Origin: Lineus longissimus
Taxonomy: Eukaryota > Nemertea > Pilidiophora > Heteronemertea > Lineidae
Direction: 5' to 3'
Assembly: GCF_910592395.1 (NCBI RefSeq)
Contig: NC_088319.1
Location: 14,446,001 to 14,510,000 of the forward strand
Length of the DNA: 64,000 nt
A program made the translations under genes and the position numbers. The notes beneath the pieces were generated by a model. The model was not told the DNA's origin. It did not search any database and saw only the letters and a program-made list of their open reading frames with translations. Below are positions 1 to 15,000 of this stretch, piece by piece (position 1 is the first letter of the stretch; each line of letters opens with the position of its first letter).

Positions 1-64
1 CTGGTATTCGTGGATGATCATTTCGTTCCTGCCACATATCCGTTTGAACAGGTGTTAAACTCAC

Positions 65-3000
65 CTCGAAAATTCCGCTTTTCTTGTCCCTGAGTATCCT
101 ACCATTTGGATGTTCCTCCCTATCATCGTTCGCTTCCTCCCAGAAGATCTTCCAGAAAGAGATGTGTTGCTTTCCGAATGAGACGATCACGGAGTCGTCC
201 TGTGGGTGGAACTGGGCGCCTATCACTGTTCCAACGGTTGTCTGGAAGAAAAGTGATGTTTGTTGATTACAGGAAAGTCTAGTTTATACCTATACGCGTA
301 TTCTGACTTTGCTATATTAAGGATATGTTATCATTTTTTGGCTTTTGTTAAAAACTCGAGGAAAATGTAACTTTATTTATTGTTGGCCCTACTGCACATT
401 TTCAGCCTGTTGGTAAAACGAAACCCTCAAAAGCATTCGTCTGAAATTTGTCATCGTTTTAAGGGAAAATCAACGACAAAAGCATTTAATTATCATATAC
501 ATTCGTAATCGTTTACAGACCATCATAAGAGGAAGCAAAAACTCAAAATTTCATAATGAGGCATTTCCATTTTGTATATCAAGTGGTTCGTGACGGGGAA
601 GATCACGTCTCAATTCATTACAAAAACGACAACATGGACAGGTTCTGGTTCTGGTATTGACTAGACAACATCCACCCTATCACACAACTACTTACTTCAC
701 GATAAGGTTTCACTCCAAACGAAAGCTTTAATATGACACAGAACACTTATTAACATCCTCTATCTCATGATGTTTTCTTACAATCCTTCATGCTAATATG
801 TAAAGTCTATATTCAAAACGCATCGTATTCGTAATCTAAAGAATCTAATACAGGCACAGGAAGCCAAGAAGGAGATGACGCGCATCGCTCCAACCTCGGT
901 CTCAAGTTTGAGGCTGAACACCAACCGTCAGTTGACATATTCAGTGTGAATGAATTGACGAATGTTATCAAATTGATAAACCATTTTCATGTTATAGAAT
1001 ATTTTTCGTTGTAATTCCAGATTGTTGTACAAAACATGTGGTTTATCAATTTGAAGACGATTGGCAGTGCAATGAAATTGAAGATATAACTTTACGACTA
1101 TAACTCAAACTCAAATATTGAAGGCATCGTGGTCGTACTATTTTATTACTCAGTCTTAAAGGCGATATAGGATTGAGAAAACGATGGGAAGCTTATTTCT
1201 GACTGATGTCAGTGGGAAGCGACGAAATTTTGTACATGTAGAATGGGTGGCGTATTGTTAAATAGTATATGAGGGATTTTGACGGGGGAATTCTAGCTAA
1301 ACACAGACTAACAGAGCCTCATGATATATAACGATATCAAGTATGGACTAATCTAATTTATATACTTGATAATATTGATAGCGTACCGGATAGGGGTAGA
1401 TCTGCTGGTGAACATGAAGCAAACTTGGGTTAAGATTGACGAAGTTTAATTTCGTGCAGTAAAGTTACGATCACTTAAAACAACCATATATATACAGTAC
1501 TAGTATCATGTATATAGAGAGAAATCCAGATGCTTCTTTCCTTCAATTAAATTCTTGAATCTCGGTTGCTTTCCAAACCTGACTATGGGTGTTAACTCCA
1601 GTGATGACGAAACCAGTTGAGTCGGTTTAGATAAGTATCACAATTAAAATTGGCTTTCCAAATAAATTACAAGGCACTTCTCTGCTAAGAATGCGAGTGC
1701 TAAGTTCTTGCAAACCACTCGATTGAGAAATGAAATGACTTGGACAGTCATACGCATTGAGATCCATGGGTTCTTCCGGAGTTGGAACCAGTGGCAGAAA
1801 AGTATCGGGCTACTATCAATCATGATATTTATAGGATACATCCATTCTAATCAAAATGTCTACTCTTGAGATATCATGGCATGCTACCTACCGTTGTCTT
1901 GGCAATACACGCTTCCTTCTCCCATTGCCAAACGGTCATCACGTGTTTGTTGCTCTGGTCCACCGCCAGAAGATATTCCCCATCATTCTGAATAAGAAGC
2001 AGACGACTTATGCTTCCTGGCAACAACATACAACATGAAGAAGGTATTTGTAACTTTTCTTATGCTTTTATATTATCCATTGCAGTATCTTAAATCTTTT
2101 TACATTGACCAGCTTCTGTCGCGGGACGCATTGGCTAAAACTAGTTTGTCATCTGCCTTTTCCAAACATTTTCCCTTCTTTTTGCTCATTCGGTCAGCGG
2201 TGGAACACTGACCATTTTGAAGCATACAGAGTTAAACCGCTCGTCCTTTTCTATGCATGGTGTTTTCTTGTTGCTCGCTCGGAAAATGAAGTATTAAACC
2301 CTCACCATATTTGAAATACACAGTCAATATCATGACGAAATAAGAGGTTGTTTTTTTAAACAGCTCTTTCAAAACGAAGTCGCCTTAATGCCAAGCCATT
2401 CTTTTTATCACCAGAGAGAAGACAGGCGTCGTTCTACTCAACATTGTTTCGACCAGGCATCGCCATCGGATATCAAGCTTGTTGGTGAGTTGTCCTTTTA
2501 AACGAAGCAATTTACTTATGCCTACCTCCTTTGAGAATGATAGACAGGTTATTCCTTTGACAAAGACGCCCATGCCAATGATAGCAAAGTTTGCGAGGGT
2601 CCGATGGTCCCAAATTCTGACGTGTGCTGGGGCATCCTTGTTCTTACCACCAATCTGGCCTGTCGCTACCAATGGTTGGGACGGGTGCAAGGCCATACTG
2701 AAATAGATGCAGGATACCATGTAATCACGAAAATGAACGAGATGGCCACGTGACTGACCAATTTCTCTTTTCTTTTCAGGAAGAAGTTAGTATTTTCCAA
2801 GTAGGCTTACGGTAAACTCTGTATACCGCACGTTTTACAGTTCGATTTCTCATTTATCTTTAAAGGAAGACTGGACATTGTCTATAAGTTGTTCTTACCA
2901 CGAGATTTCCTCTGTGTGTTCCGTATAGTGGCGCTGCCTGTCCCTCCTCTTATCATATATCACAGCAATGTTTGAGACAAAGTACAAGGTCTCACCAGTG

Positions 3001-6000
3001 GTGATGACGAAAAGGTTATTCCGGGAGTCTTTACCTCTGTAGCCGTATCTGATATAATGTCAAGGAATACGCTTGCCAAAAAAGTCCCGACAGCTGGTGA
3101 AATACATGCCGACTTACTGGCGGAGAACGTCAACCAACCCGTGAAGTCTCCTCAAATGGATATACGCACAATGCCGGTAGATCGACATGATGAAACAGGG
3201 AGCCACCGGGTAACGGGTATCGTAGCAAAAAAAGACTATCACACGACTTTGGTACTTCGTAGAAATTGTCACACCTTCAACAATTTTAATCTAAATAGTA
3301 TACAGCATTACACACACAACACTAAAATTTAAATAACTAAAATTTATTTTAATGATTTCAAGCCAGTTCGAGTTAACATGTCAATTAATTTGGGTCAAGC
3401 AACATAAACAACATTTTAAATCAAAGCTTTCAACACCCAAGTAGAGCGTAGTATAATTTGCGTCAAGCAACATAAACAACACTTTAAATCAAAACTTTCA
3501 ACACCCAAGTAGAGCTTAGTATACAATGTAATTTGGATCAAGCAACATAAACAACACTTTAAATCAAAACTTTCAACACCCAAGTAGAGCTTATAATTTG
3601 CGTCAAGCAACATAAACAACACTTTAAATCAAAACTTTCAACACCCAAGTAGAGCTTAGTATAATTTGGGCCAAGCAACATAAACAACACTTTAAATCAA
3701 AACTTTCAACACCCAAGTAGAGCTTAGTATAATTTGCGTCAAGCAACATAAACAACACTTTAAATCAAAACTTTCAACACCCAAGTAGAGCTTAGTATAT
3801 TCAATTCATGTTCATTTTCTGGCTCAAACTCTTATACATTGTAGACTTGCTTTTAATTTCAGCAAAAAAAAGGATACACCCAATCGAGAGCAAGAGTCCT
3901 GTCCGGCATCGCTCCATCATCGTTTGAGTCGGGAATGGTTGGCGCGAAAAATTCTGAAAGAAGAGTAACAGGTTTGCTACAAAATTCAGATTTAGATGGT
4001 TTTGAGATCACGAACAGTTCACAGGAAAAGTAACTGCAGATGAATAAGAATAAGAAGTAGAATCATGGCGTACCTCTACGTTTTCCGTGAATATCCACTC
4101 TCGCCACGTTATACCGCTTCTCCTCTGAACCCTTGGGTCCATTCCGCGGCCCAACTCCATTCGGGATTCGATTGAGTTCATCTCCTTTATATCTCTGCTT
4201 GTCAATATACGGCAGATGCGTGCGGGAGTTCTGGGTGTATCCTCCACCACGTGGCGGCGAGTATTGGTCATCATTGTAGGCGGCGTACCGCGGGTTCTCC
4301 CTTGGTCCGTTGCGGGTCTGCTCTGGCTCTCTGTAAGTGTATGTGTCACGTGAATGGTATGATTCTCGTGGCCGGGGTGGGTCACGTGAGTGGTATGGCT
4401 CCCGTGAGCGGGGTGGGGTAGTATGCTGCGGGTATTCGTCGCCACTGTCGTTTTCCTCCCGGTATCTTTGTCCCCTGGAAGAGGAAATGTTCCTCTTGGG
4501 TTTTGTATTAATCTTTTTTTGTTACTTTGTTGCTTTTTTAGATGGCAAAAAGCGCAATAAAGCACTTTTTAATGCAAGGTTTTCATTAGAAAGGCTGGGA
4601 GGGAAACGGTCAGGTATGAGATAGCTTTAAGGTTTATCAACGTCTTGTCTCAATGCTTACACCTTCGAAAGCCAACAAATCTGAAAATCACTTGGCTTTG
4701 GTGCCAAATATTGCATTTTGATAAAAGCACTGGCTACCAAAGTAACTTGGCAGTAAAAGTGGTTAAGTATAGTAGTTCACTATGCTATGAGGGGTTCGAA
4801 CAATCGTTTAAAATGTCAAGTGGCGTTGGGATGAGGGGGTTTCGGTTACAGGAGTAATGCTTCCGGCAGGGAGGTAGTAATCAAAAGTCATTATTGGTAA
4901 GAAAGTACTACGAACAAATTTGGTTATCGTATAATGTACTTCTTTGACGGATCTGTCAGTTTAAGCAGGATAAAAAGCCAATTATTCGCACAACAACCGT
5001 TTTAAAGTTGCAAATAACTACACCCCTAGGTATTGGACTATCGTGTAGGTGTTAAATCTATCTAGAATAAAAATAAATATACAAAAAATTCGATGCTGTG
5101 ACATCCCCGATACCATCTGTTCCGGTGCATGCTATTTGTGGAGTGCTCTTACAAGTAAAGCAGATAATTGTTGTTTTTTTTATTACCAGTCATTAATGCC
5201 ACAAACTGATTAAAGTGCATGGTTTCCTTCTGTAGTCTTCTCATGATATTTCCACTTACCAGAGACTGTACTAGCTTTTAATTTGGGCTCCCAAATCCCC
5301 ACTGGGGCCATGCATAGTTGGAAATAGCACTGGTGGTATCAGCAACCTCTTGTTATGAAAAAAACCATACAATTATCTGCTTGGAATACATGACATAGAG
5401 CAAGCATGCCAATGCTAATATATCATCCCGATGTACCTGTTCTTGTAAGGGGTACGATTGCGCTGGTGTCTGGCCGGTTCATACCTATCCCTATCGTTTA
5501 CCTCCCTGTAGGGCGGCGGCCGGTTATCCCTGATGTCACTACGGACCTCCCTGGGGTCGTCACGGCAGGGACGACCTCTGTTCGGGGGCGGGCTGTAATT
5601 CTGGTAGCTCGTGTGGTTACGGGGTGTCCGTTCTTGTTGGTCGTAATCTTCGTCTTAAAAAGATGAAAATTATGAAAGTTTACGACGGCACCTGCGATGA
5701 CCACCGCAGATGAGCAATTTTTGTCGCATATGATCAATTTCCCAGCACGCAGCAATTTAAATCGTTCGTTTGAGCGCTTAAATATATCATAGTTTTATTA
5801 GTAAGCTTCGTAATGCCTGACTGTATATTAGCCTATATAAGTACATGTATATCAAATAATGCGTTTTTCCACTTGAAGAACGAGCAACGAGGAGGGCACT
5901 TCTATGGAAAAAGACATTCGCTGGATATTTGGAAACAGATTGAAGACACTGCGGTTAAAGTTTGCCAGTTTGCCAGTTGTTTCTCCATATGAGGTTATAC

Positions 6001-9000
6001 CTACCGACAAGAAGGTCGTTCCGATTGGCCTTGCGACTCCGATCGTACGAGTCTCGCTCATTCCTACGACTCCGATCAGTACCCGTATCATACGCCTCTC
6101 TCTCATTCCTTGTCCGGTCTCTAATTTCTCTATTATCTTTATCTCTCTCTTCAGATGGGTCGTTCCGTACCCCAGGAGCTGCCCTGTTTTTAAGTTCGTA
6201 CGGCTTCAACTCCATTCCGCAGGCGATAAAGGCATCGTGGTTTTTGAATTCTCTGAAGAGTTGCGAGTAACTTTCGACCTGGCAATGGATGAATTCGGAT
6301 TTAAATATCAAATCTTGAATTACCTGCTTCAACACCAAATTATCATAGAAACTTCTGTTTAACCAACCAATTCATTTTCTAAGTGCAATTCGCAGCAAGT
6401 TAAAACGCCCACATCATTCGCCTTTACTGTGTTTTCACTATAAGGGCACAAATAATCTGCCAATAACAGCATTTTTATTGCCAAAGTGCAAACGAATCTA
6501 TATATTCCGTCATAATATTATTTTTGGGCTTGATGTACTGAGTGAATGAAAGCTTCTCGATGCCGAGCGTTATTTGACAAATGCCTGATCCATGTGGACA
6601 CGACTGAAACGTTTCCGGTAAGTGATTTTAAGTGTTAGCATATTCATATTCCAGGTCTCTCATCTGGAATGAAGTTGCTTGTTGCCCCGGGCAACATTGG
6701 GACGTTATAGCGTACTGTGTTACTCTGTAAACAAATTGGCCGGCCCGATCTCGAGGACAGCTTGCCGATATTCTCTTTCCTTGGCAACGCCAAGCACTTC
6801 GATCATCTAATATTCAGAGAGATTCGATCACGGTCAGGATCTCATCATGAGCTCATAGAGAGGTTAAGAAATTATCAAGCTTGCGCCAACACTAACGTAT
6901 TCGCTGTTAACCGCCGGTAACCAAACGGGCCGAATTCTTTAAATTCTTTCCAGCCGTGAGAAACTTCAACGATCGAAATCCCAACTCTACACGTATTTTG
7001 AAAAGATCACAAAACATATCTTGGTGTACATTTGATTCAAAAGTGACAATTAGCTTGACTCTACTCGTCCTATCGATACTTTAAATGCCTACTGATTAAC
7101 AATACGTACTCGTTTGAACGGTTCCCTTGCCGTATAAAGCGTCTGCACTGGTGGAGTGGCCAGCTTCAGCATATTGGTAAAATCCTGGCGGAGAAGATCC
7201 TCGAAGGTTTGAGCAGTCTGAGGATTCAGGATAACTTTCTCCTTACTATCTCTATGAGTGTTACTAATAACCGTGAAAATCCTAGGTCTCTGCTGCCCGG
7301 GGGACGCCCCCGTATAGTTCTTATCGTGTGAATACGGACCGCCTGGCCCTTCACGGAGAAGCTGCCTATCCGCTCTCCTTAACTTACCCGCGGACATCTT
7401 ATTATTATGCCAGAAGTTTTCTTTAGAGTTTCCGTACACTACACTAGTATTGAGCTTTTTGACTCCGGAAACCACATACGATTTCCCACCCTCGATCTCG
7501 TTTATGTCCTTGACCTCGTACCCTTCAGGGTGAACGAAAAGATACCGCACCCCAGTCGTGGTGGGCACTTTCTCGTTCAACCACATCAATAAAGTCTCAA
7601 AAGTCGAGAACTGTTTCTGACTGATACTGGTCTTGAGACCCTTGAAGTGTGGGTCCCCATTCCTAAAGAAGCTCACTAGCTTCCCCTTGGCGTCCAAGGG
7701 GCCGTGGTCGTGCCGATACATGTCTTCTTCGTCGTCGTAATATTCGTTGCCGTTGGGTCGGTTGTATCCTATGCGGGAGGGCATGGTACTGTCAATCTCG
7801 GCGTAGCTTGCTTGGGAAAGTTGGTCGTTCGGGTCGTCGTATCTTGGGATCTTCCCAAGGATCTTTTCGTTGCCGGGGCCCTGGAAAACAATGATGGGAT
7901 TAATTTCAAAATACGCTTTACAACTTCATGAGGAACCGATGAAATCTGCAACTTTTTTGAAGACATTTTCGTAGACAAGCTTCTGATGCAGTCGCAAATC
8001 CTGTAGAACGGAAATATGGTTACGCATGCCGAAATGTTTGATATGTTGATCGTATTTTAACTAACGAATATCTAGATTGACAATTCATGATGTTCAGAAT
8101 TGACCTTGACATATTAAATCATTTTTCACTTTTGATAATCGTTTATCTCAATCTAATACGCTTCATTTGTCGCGAAAAAGTCTTATCTAAGAGCTCATGT
8201 GGTAAACTTTAAAAACGTTGGTTGAAAGGACGATAGGCCTGGATAAATTCTTCTTTCGCACGGTCTGAAAAACACTGTACTGCTCCATTTAACATGGTGA
8301 CATCGTTTTTATGAATCATAACACCTGTCCAAGAGAATGGACGCCATCGCATCATGTTAGAAGCCGTGTTCGCCAATGTCTGGGGTATTTTTGAGAAAGT
8401 CAAGAACACGACATTATTCAGTTCGAAGTCCTTATCACATTGAAATTAGCCTTAAGGAATGTTCGTGTGTAATTGTAGTCATAACTGAAGCGGTCCTTTT
8501 TCGTTCGCTTGATATTCAGAAAATAACTGAAAAATGTTCATTGTGTAAGGTGTTGGATACATACAATATAATTATGTCTTAAACAGAGTTGATGTTGACA
8601 TCAAGAAACAGGTTGTAAAAGTTCTGAATAAAACGGTTCTTGTTCTCGTTACACGGACTCACAGCTTCCAATTAAGCGCTATTATCGTTATGATTGATAA
8701 AAAACTGCTCACAAATATCTTCTTCGCCATTATTCGGTCCGAAATGCACTCTCCTGATCACGCAGTTCACGGTAAATGAAAATGTACGGTTCAACAGAAA
8801 AAATAACGCAATGTCAACAAAGCGTGTTTGGAATAAAATCTTATGTTTTGTCACCATCTGGTCGTTCCTATGGCAACCCATTAATTTACCCACAAATTGG
8901 ACAATATTACAGACTGGACCATGGTGATATCGACAAACTTGACCTGAACAAATCGATTTCGAGGCTTCCCACCTTTATAAATAAACATTCCGTAGTCTAA

Positions 9001-12000
9001 CTATAATATCATACCGACTCAGTGGCAAGATATTTCGCCTAGCCGAATAGTATTCTACATATTTGATTCAGACCTTAAATACATGTAACTCTAATTCCAC
9101 AACAGGGAAATCCGTGCACCATCCCCAAAATATACACTTTACCAAAACGAACGATATAAACGGGGATGAGCGATATCAGTATATAGTTTTAATGTCGTTG
9201 TCATAACAGGGCTGTCATCATTAAGCATGCTAGATGAAGAGATCCTTCCTTTTATAGTATACAACCAATTTTAGTTTCCAGCTCAAGAACACAATTTCAC
9301 GCAATGTTGGTCATCTTATTACCAAGAGGCATGAAGTGTAGGAATAGGGTCATTAATGAGTTCATAATTGAGATCGTGAACTGAACGATATTATTGAGAG
9401 AATGATTGTAAAACTCCCCAGGCTTTTGTGACTTTGTAATGACACTGCCCGTGGCCCCATGAAGGCATGTTTTCTATTGCCCTGAAGCCAACCGCCCTAT
9501 ATGTATTTCTGGTTTTAGAGTTAAAGACCATACTCTCAACAACGCCCATTTATTACTGGTAGTATTGTGGACGAAAAGTTCATGGCATCGGACCTTTGTA
9601 TCAGAGTATTTTACTCCATAATTAGTGTTTGTCAAATACCGCAATGCACTTCGTCATGAACACCAGCCTTCCAGTCCAGAAATTCAAGATCGTAGTAGAA
9701 AATGTTCAAACGCGATAAATTGCTGTTAAAGGTGAAATTAATAGACAAGCCGAAGTGATCGGTATGAGTTTAGCAGTGCACCCTGGCCTTACTTTTAATG
9801 AAAATGAAAAGAACTCTATGCCTGTTCTACTATTTCTAAACGACTGTTGCCAAACAGATGTTCTGATGTGAAGGCATATCCAATCGCTTTTTCTTTATTG
9901 GTAATCAACGTAGAATGTATTTTCTGTATTTGATTCGGTGAATTCTTGCCCTTTTATTTGAATTATGCTTGCAGTGGACATGGAGTTGTAAGAGAGTGCA
10001 CCCCCAACCGTGCTTCACTGAAAAACTGGGACTTCTTTGGCTACTGTATGAATGTTATTGACCTGTCCCAAGTTAGTGTAATTCTCAGGTCTATGCCAGA
10101 ACTGATTAGTAGTCTATTCAGGCACCTGGCGGGATCCGGCGTGGATCCTTCATAGGAGCGCTGTGAGAACCATGAGTTATAGAAAGTGAATGTCTATCAC
10201 AATGATGTTGTCATTACCTTCAACACTTTTGAGTGTCAGACGGATGATATGTGGGAATTTTAACAATATCTAGCCCAGCAATCAAGGGATGACATCTAAC
10301 CGTCCGGTAAACTGAATGTCATTAGAATTTACTTTATATTTGAAACCTAGCTGATTGAGTGTAGTTCAGCCCATTACAATATCATTGTTTCAGCTCGTAT
10401 ATTTTCCATTTGACCCCACTTTCATGGATTTCATAATAGAAGTGCCCCTTCCTGCGAATTTTCTTTCTCCTTTAAAAAAAAAACTTCTCAACTACCATAC
10501 CTATATGATATTTCGGTGAATTTTTCATGGCACTTGCCTACAGAAATATATCAGTAAAGGATGAGTTTTTGAGTTGCACTGTCATTCTCAGTGGTGAATG
10601 GTACTCAAAAGTATATATAGCATATATGCATCATATATAGCATATATGCATCACGCATGCAACAAGCGTTTTCTGGATGATTTGAAATGACGATGGTCAT
10701 TAAGGCGTATTCTGGTTGGTTTGGAATAATAATGGTCCTTACAGCGTGGAATCAATGTCAGTTGCTCTGAGAGGCCATCAATACTTGGCCAACTATTGAT
10801 GCTGTCAGAACGTAATAATAACAGGTGAATATTAAACGACGTGCAAGGTCGTTTCATGCAATATCTAGGAACGTGGTTTGAAGCGGGATGTTGTGGAAGT
10901 CATCCGAAACGCAACCAATATGAACGCCGTGGAAGCTGTGGGTTTCGTCGTTCGTGGCTCATCGCAAGATTTCGCTAATTTCACGAATTACGAACCGAAT
11001 CGCGGATTCTTATTTATCCGCCGAGAACATGGAGAAAATGACAACTCGATCCTTTTTTTAGCTGGTCAACGTCTAGAACGTGGGTTACTTTATAACCAAA
11101 AGTTCGTATTTCGTAAGATTTGCAAAACCTCCCAAATCGTTTTTTACAAGCGAAGAAAAATGGTGTCCCGTACACCGGCTAAGGGAATGATCTTGTGAAC
11201 AAATGAACAAAATTAATAATAACTGTACCCGTATCAATATAAAAAAATGTAGGGATATCACCGCAAAGCTTTCTACTCACATAATACTGCCATGCCATGG
11301 TTTTGGCGATATCACTGAAATATTTAAACAATTATCCCATTTCTTAAAACGTATCTGAAAAAGCCCTTATAACGGTCGAATCCTCGATGTCCTTAATAGT
11401 TGACACACGTGATGATGTTTCCACCTTTAACACTGTGTTAAAAAGCAAACTTTGGCTATCCTAGCCATTCCATACCATTGTCGTTTGTCGAAAGCCACCA
11501 CTGACAACATACAACCATGGATTCAATATGATATACGCTGATCACAACAAAATTTGACGTTTATTATCCTAGCTATAGTAGCCATTCAAAATCCTTTGAA
11601 ATGGCGACATGTATTTCATGAAAGCCACAGGTCGCACCCGAGAGTGATTGTTCGCATTTCATGATGACCCGCACTGGAACGAGGCTGGGTTGCCATGTTT
11701 ACGTGTAAACAATCATGGCGGCGGGATGGGATATGGAATTGACTAATGTGGCTAACATTAACTAATTTAGAGTACTAGTACCGTCGATAAGAATGATGAA
11801 TTCATTTGAATGAAAAATCATGCAGTTAAATCGATTTCGCGTGTTATCTGTAGAAAACACTAATGGTAACCTGCGTGGTCAGTTAGAATATTTTTGTTGA
11901 TTTTTGTTCACTCGGTTTCTAGGAGCAGCTGAACAGATGATTAAGTTTATGATGTTGATAAGGGGAAGTTGGTAACCTGAGTGGTCAGTTAAGAGTATTT

Positions 12001-15000
12001 TTGTCGATTTTTTGGTTGAACCTGTGTCCCAGAGCAACCAAATAGACAATGACGTGATGGTGGTAATAAAAAGAACAATACTTTGCCTTTCAAAACATGT
12101 TATATCTGGCGTCAAAAACCTGAATAATCTTTTTAACGAAATCCCAACTACGTATCAATATTTAATTTAATGGAAAGCATCTTCAGTCCCACTATTTCTC
12201 AGTCTTGGCCATGAACAGGACTTCCTTTAAGCCATATTCTCGTCAAGTTCATTGACCCGTGAACCATATCGCCACACATAGGTTGAAAGGAAAATAAGTG
12301 TTGCGTGAATTAGCATTAATAGTTACTTTTTAGTCAGAGACGTGTATGCTCTGAGGAATTCATTTGAAAGCAATAGCTATGCCATCTGGATATCAATTTT
12401 GGAAATATAAAATTCAAGATCGCTTTCCGATATGGTTCGGCCTACCGGCGCAAGTCTTTATAGTAGGTTCCGATTTCAGAAAATACGTACATGATAACGT
12501 GTTGGTGTAATAGTACCTAAAACAAGGTTAGACATGTATCCCGTAAGATTCCAAAGCCTTCAAAAATGCCCCCCCCCCCCCAAGTCCGCCAGTTGGTACG
12601 AACTGCTTTTTTACATACATGTTGATCGCATCCGAACGCCTACCAGGATTTGTACATTTGTTTTTGGCTCGGGGAAAGCTATCTTCTTGATGAGGAAGAA
12701 AGAGGCGATATACATAAATTGCCTGTGCTTGAACTTTATTGGTGACTGCTGTAACAGTATCGGTGTTGCTCGTCCACAAAATCACTCATAAACGCGCGGA
12801 ACTGATATATATATATGTATATTTGGTCCATAAATAGAACAAGAAAAAAAACATACAAAAGCCGGAGCAATCCAAAGGACCCTGGCCAGTTACGACAACC
12901 AATTTAACCGATCCAAAATTCACTTACCAGTATCGGAATATCTTCTTCGAGGCGCATATATTTAAACCTGATCACGCATTTCAAGCAACGATAAACTGCA
13001 CTCGAGACGGGATTATTTTAAGTGGTTTCAATTCACGTTTATATCTTAAAATGGGTATCGTGCCATTTTAAAGCCCGGCTGATAAGATATACTGTACCAG
13101 TATCAGTGCGAATGTTAGCGTATTTTTTATCTCCTGGAATTAGAATTTAAGTTTTGATGTTCATGGAGGTCCTAATGTAAACGTATAATTTATGTATAAA
13201 ATTTGTACTTTCTTATCTTCGGTTTACTCGTTTACGGTGATTCTGCTAATAAAATAGTTACAAGGGACTTTGCTCTCTCGGACCTGAATTATTGCTTTTT
13301 ACATCAGGGTCGATGCTTGAAGCAATCGAGCAGAACTGACGATTACAGTTAAGTTCAAGAGTAATGACCACCCGGCCAGTTACTTCTTTTAACATGTCCT
13401 CTAACATTAAGCCAAGCCATACTCAACGACTTACATTTTGCTCATCATTGCACTGTACGTACATTACCTAGTACAATATGTTGTATAGACAAATAAATCG
13501 TCTAAGCATGTCTAACATTGAATATCATGTTGACATGGCAAACATTGACTTGACCAAGAATCATGGTTCTTGGATGCGATATACGAAACGTCAACGAAGA
13601 TCTCCTAAATGACGTGAAGAATCACTTACCCCATCCCCATGGTAAATGCCTTTATTTTTAATCCAGAAAAATGGATTCCTCGTACACAATCTCTAACAAA
13701 TTAGTCCTTTAACCGACTTATACACAGAAGTCCAACACTACCGTAGCTACGGGCCATTCACTCACAGCATAATGTTTAGTAAATGGTATCAATTGGAGCG
13801 AAGACGTTCTGTACTATCTGAGTGACAGTAGGCCCATCACTTCGCGCGGCGACCTGTCTGAATGGAAAAAGCCACACTCCGTGACAGCGCACAAAGACAA
13901 CACAGTATGATCAACGAATTTAACCCAATTCCGCACTTCTTAATGGTAACAAGCTGAGATCATGAGAAGTCGACCACTTTCTCGAAATCCATTGTGCAAC
14001 TCGAAAAATCTATTGAACAGCTTGACAAATCATGCTATATTGCAAATATTTAAATCGAGTGGAAAGTACGACCGATCACTCTATTTGAAGAGCCCGTGCG
14101 ACTTCAGAGAAATGATATTGTGATCTATTCCCATATTGGCAAGCGGTCGGCGTACATCACGAGTGGGAAGCACAATCGCTCGAGTCTCGTGTTGTTAAAT
14201 ATTTCACAAGGCGTTTGGCTTTAGATATGGTATTAAATTAACAGTCAGCGTGGAGTTTGATAGCAACGTGTGTGGGTCGGAATTGGTCAATCGATATTTC
14301 TATCGCCATGACACACTGAGGAAAATGGTCACTGGTCGCTGAGCATGTAATGGCTAATCATTTCGTCGTCCAAGGGTGAACTGGTTGTAAAATATTGATG
14401 ATAAGTCATTGACAGTTAAATCGAGCTATAAATACGAATTCCTCCATCAACGAGTTTTGTGCGTGACGGCGACCAAAATTCGAAAACTTCAGTCAAGCTC
14501 AGCAAGTAATAAATCACCAGTATATATTACGACTAGACTTTTAACTTTCCTATGTTGCCTGTATGATCAGCACTAACAATTGGCTACTAACTCGCGGAAT
14601 TCGAAGTTGAAATATACTCGGAGTAAAATGAGTCTGTAACGTATTATCGCCATCACGTCAACGGAACTTTGTGCGCATTTTCACCATTTTAATAAAACGT
14701 CTTGACAAATGACGATAAGATAATGTAGGGCCTACCGTGTGACGTTGCACTTCGCCCCGCAAAGCAAAGATTCGGAGGAAAAATACTTGAGACCTCTTTT
14801 CCTTTACCTTAGCCAACACCTTCGCGCCTTTCATGGTGTATTCCACTTGCTCTTGTTGACTTTACTTCCTGACTATGACATCCATTAAAATATAAAATTT
14901 CAATTTGGTAGTTTTAGAGGTTTTGTACGTTAGTTCTAGTGTGACACTTTAATGGGCGTGTAATTACTTTAAATACGCTGATATGCCGGCCTCGCTTTGA

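Noticed and set aside
4008-4565. 185-codon His/Thr-rich minus-strand ORF
   Set aside because: It overlaps the DCX-EMAP linker exon in another frame. The frame that continues both neighbouring exons is the Arg/Asp-rich one.
5904-6362. 152-codon plus-strand ORF
   Set aside because: Antisense shadow of the DCX-EMAP exon at 6278-6005, which carries the end of DCX2.
10878-11198. 106-codon plus-strand ORF inside the DCX-EMAP first intron
   Set aside because: Lacks a convincing ATG, partner exon or recognisable family; considered chance or an old relic.
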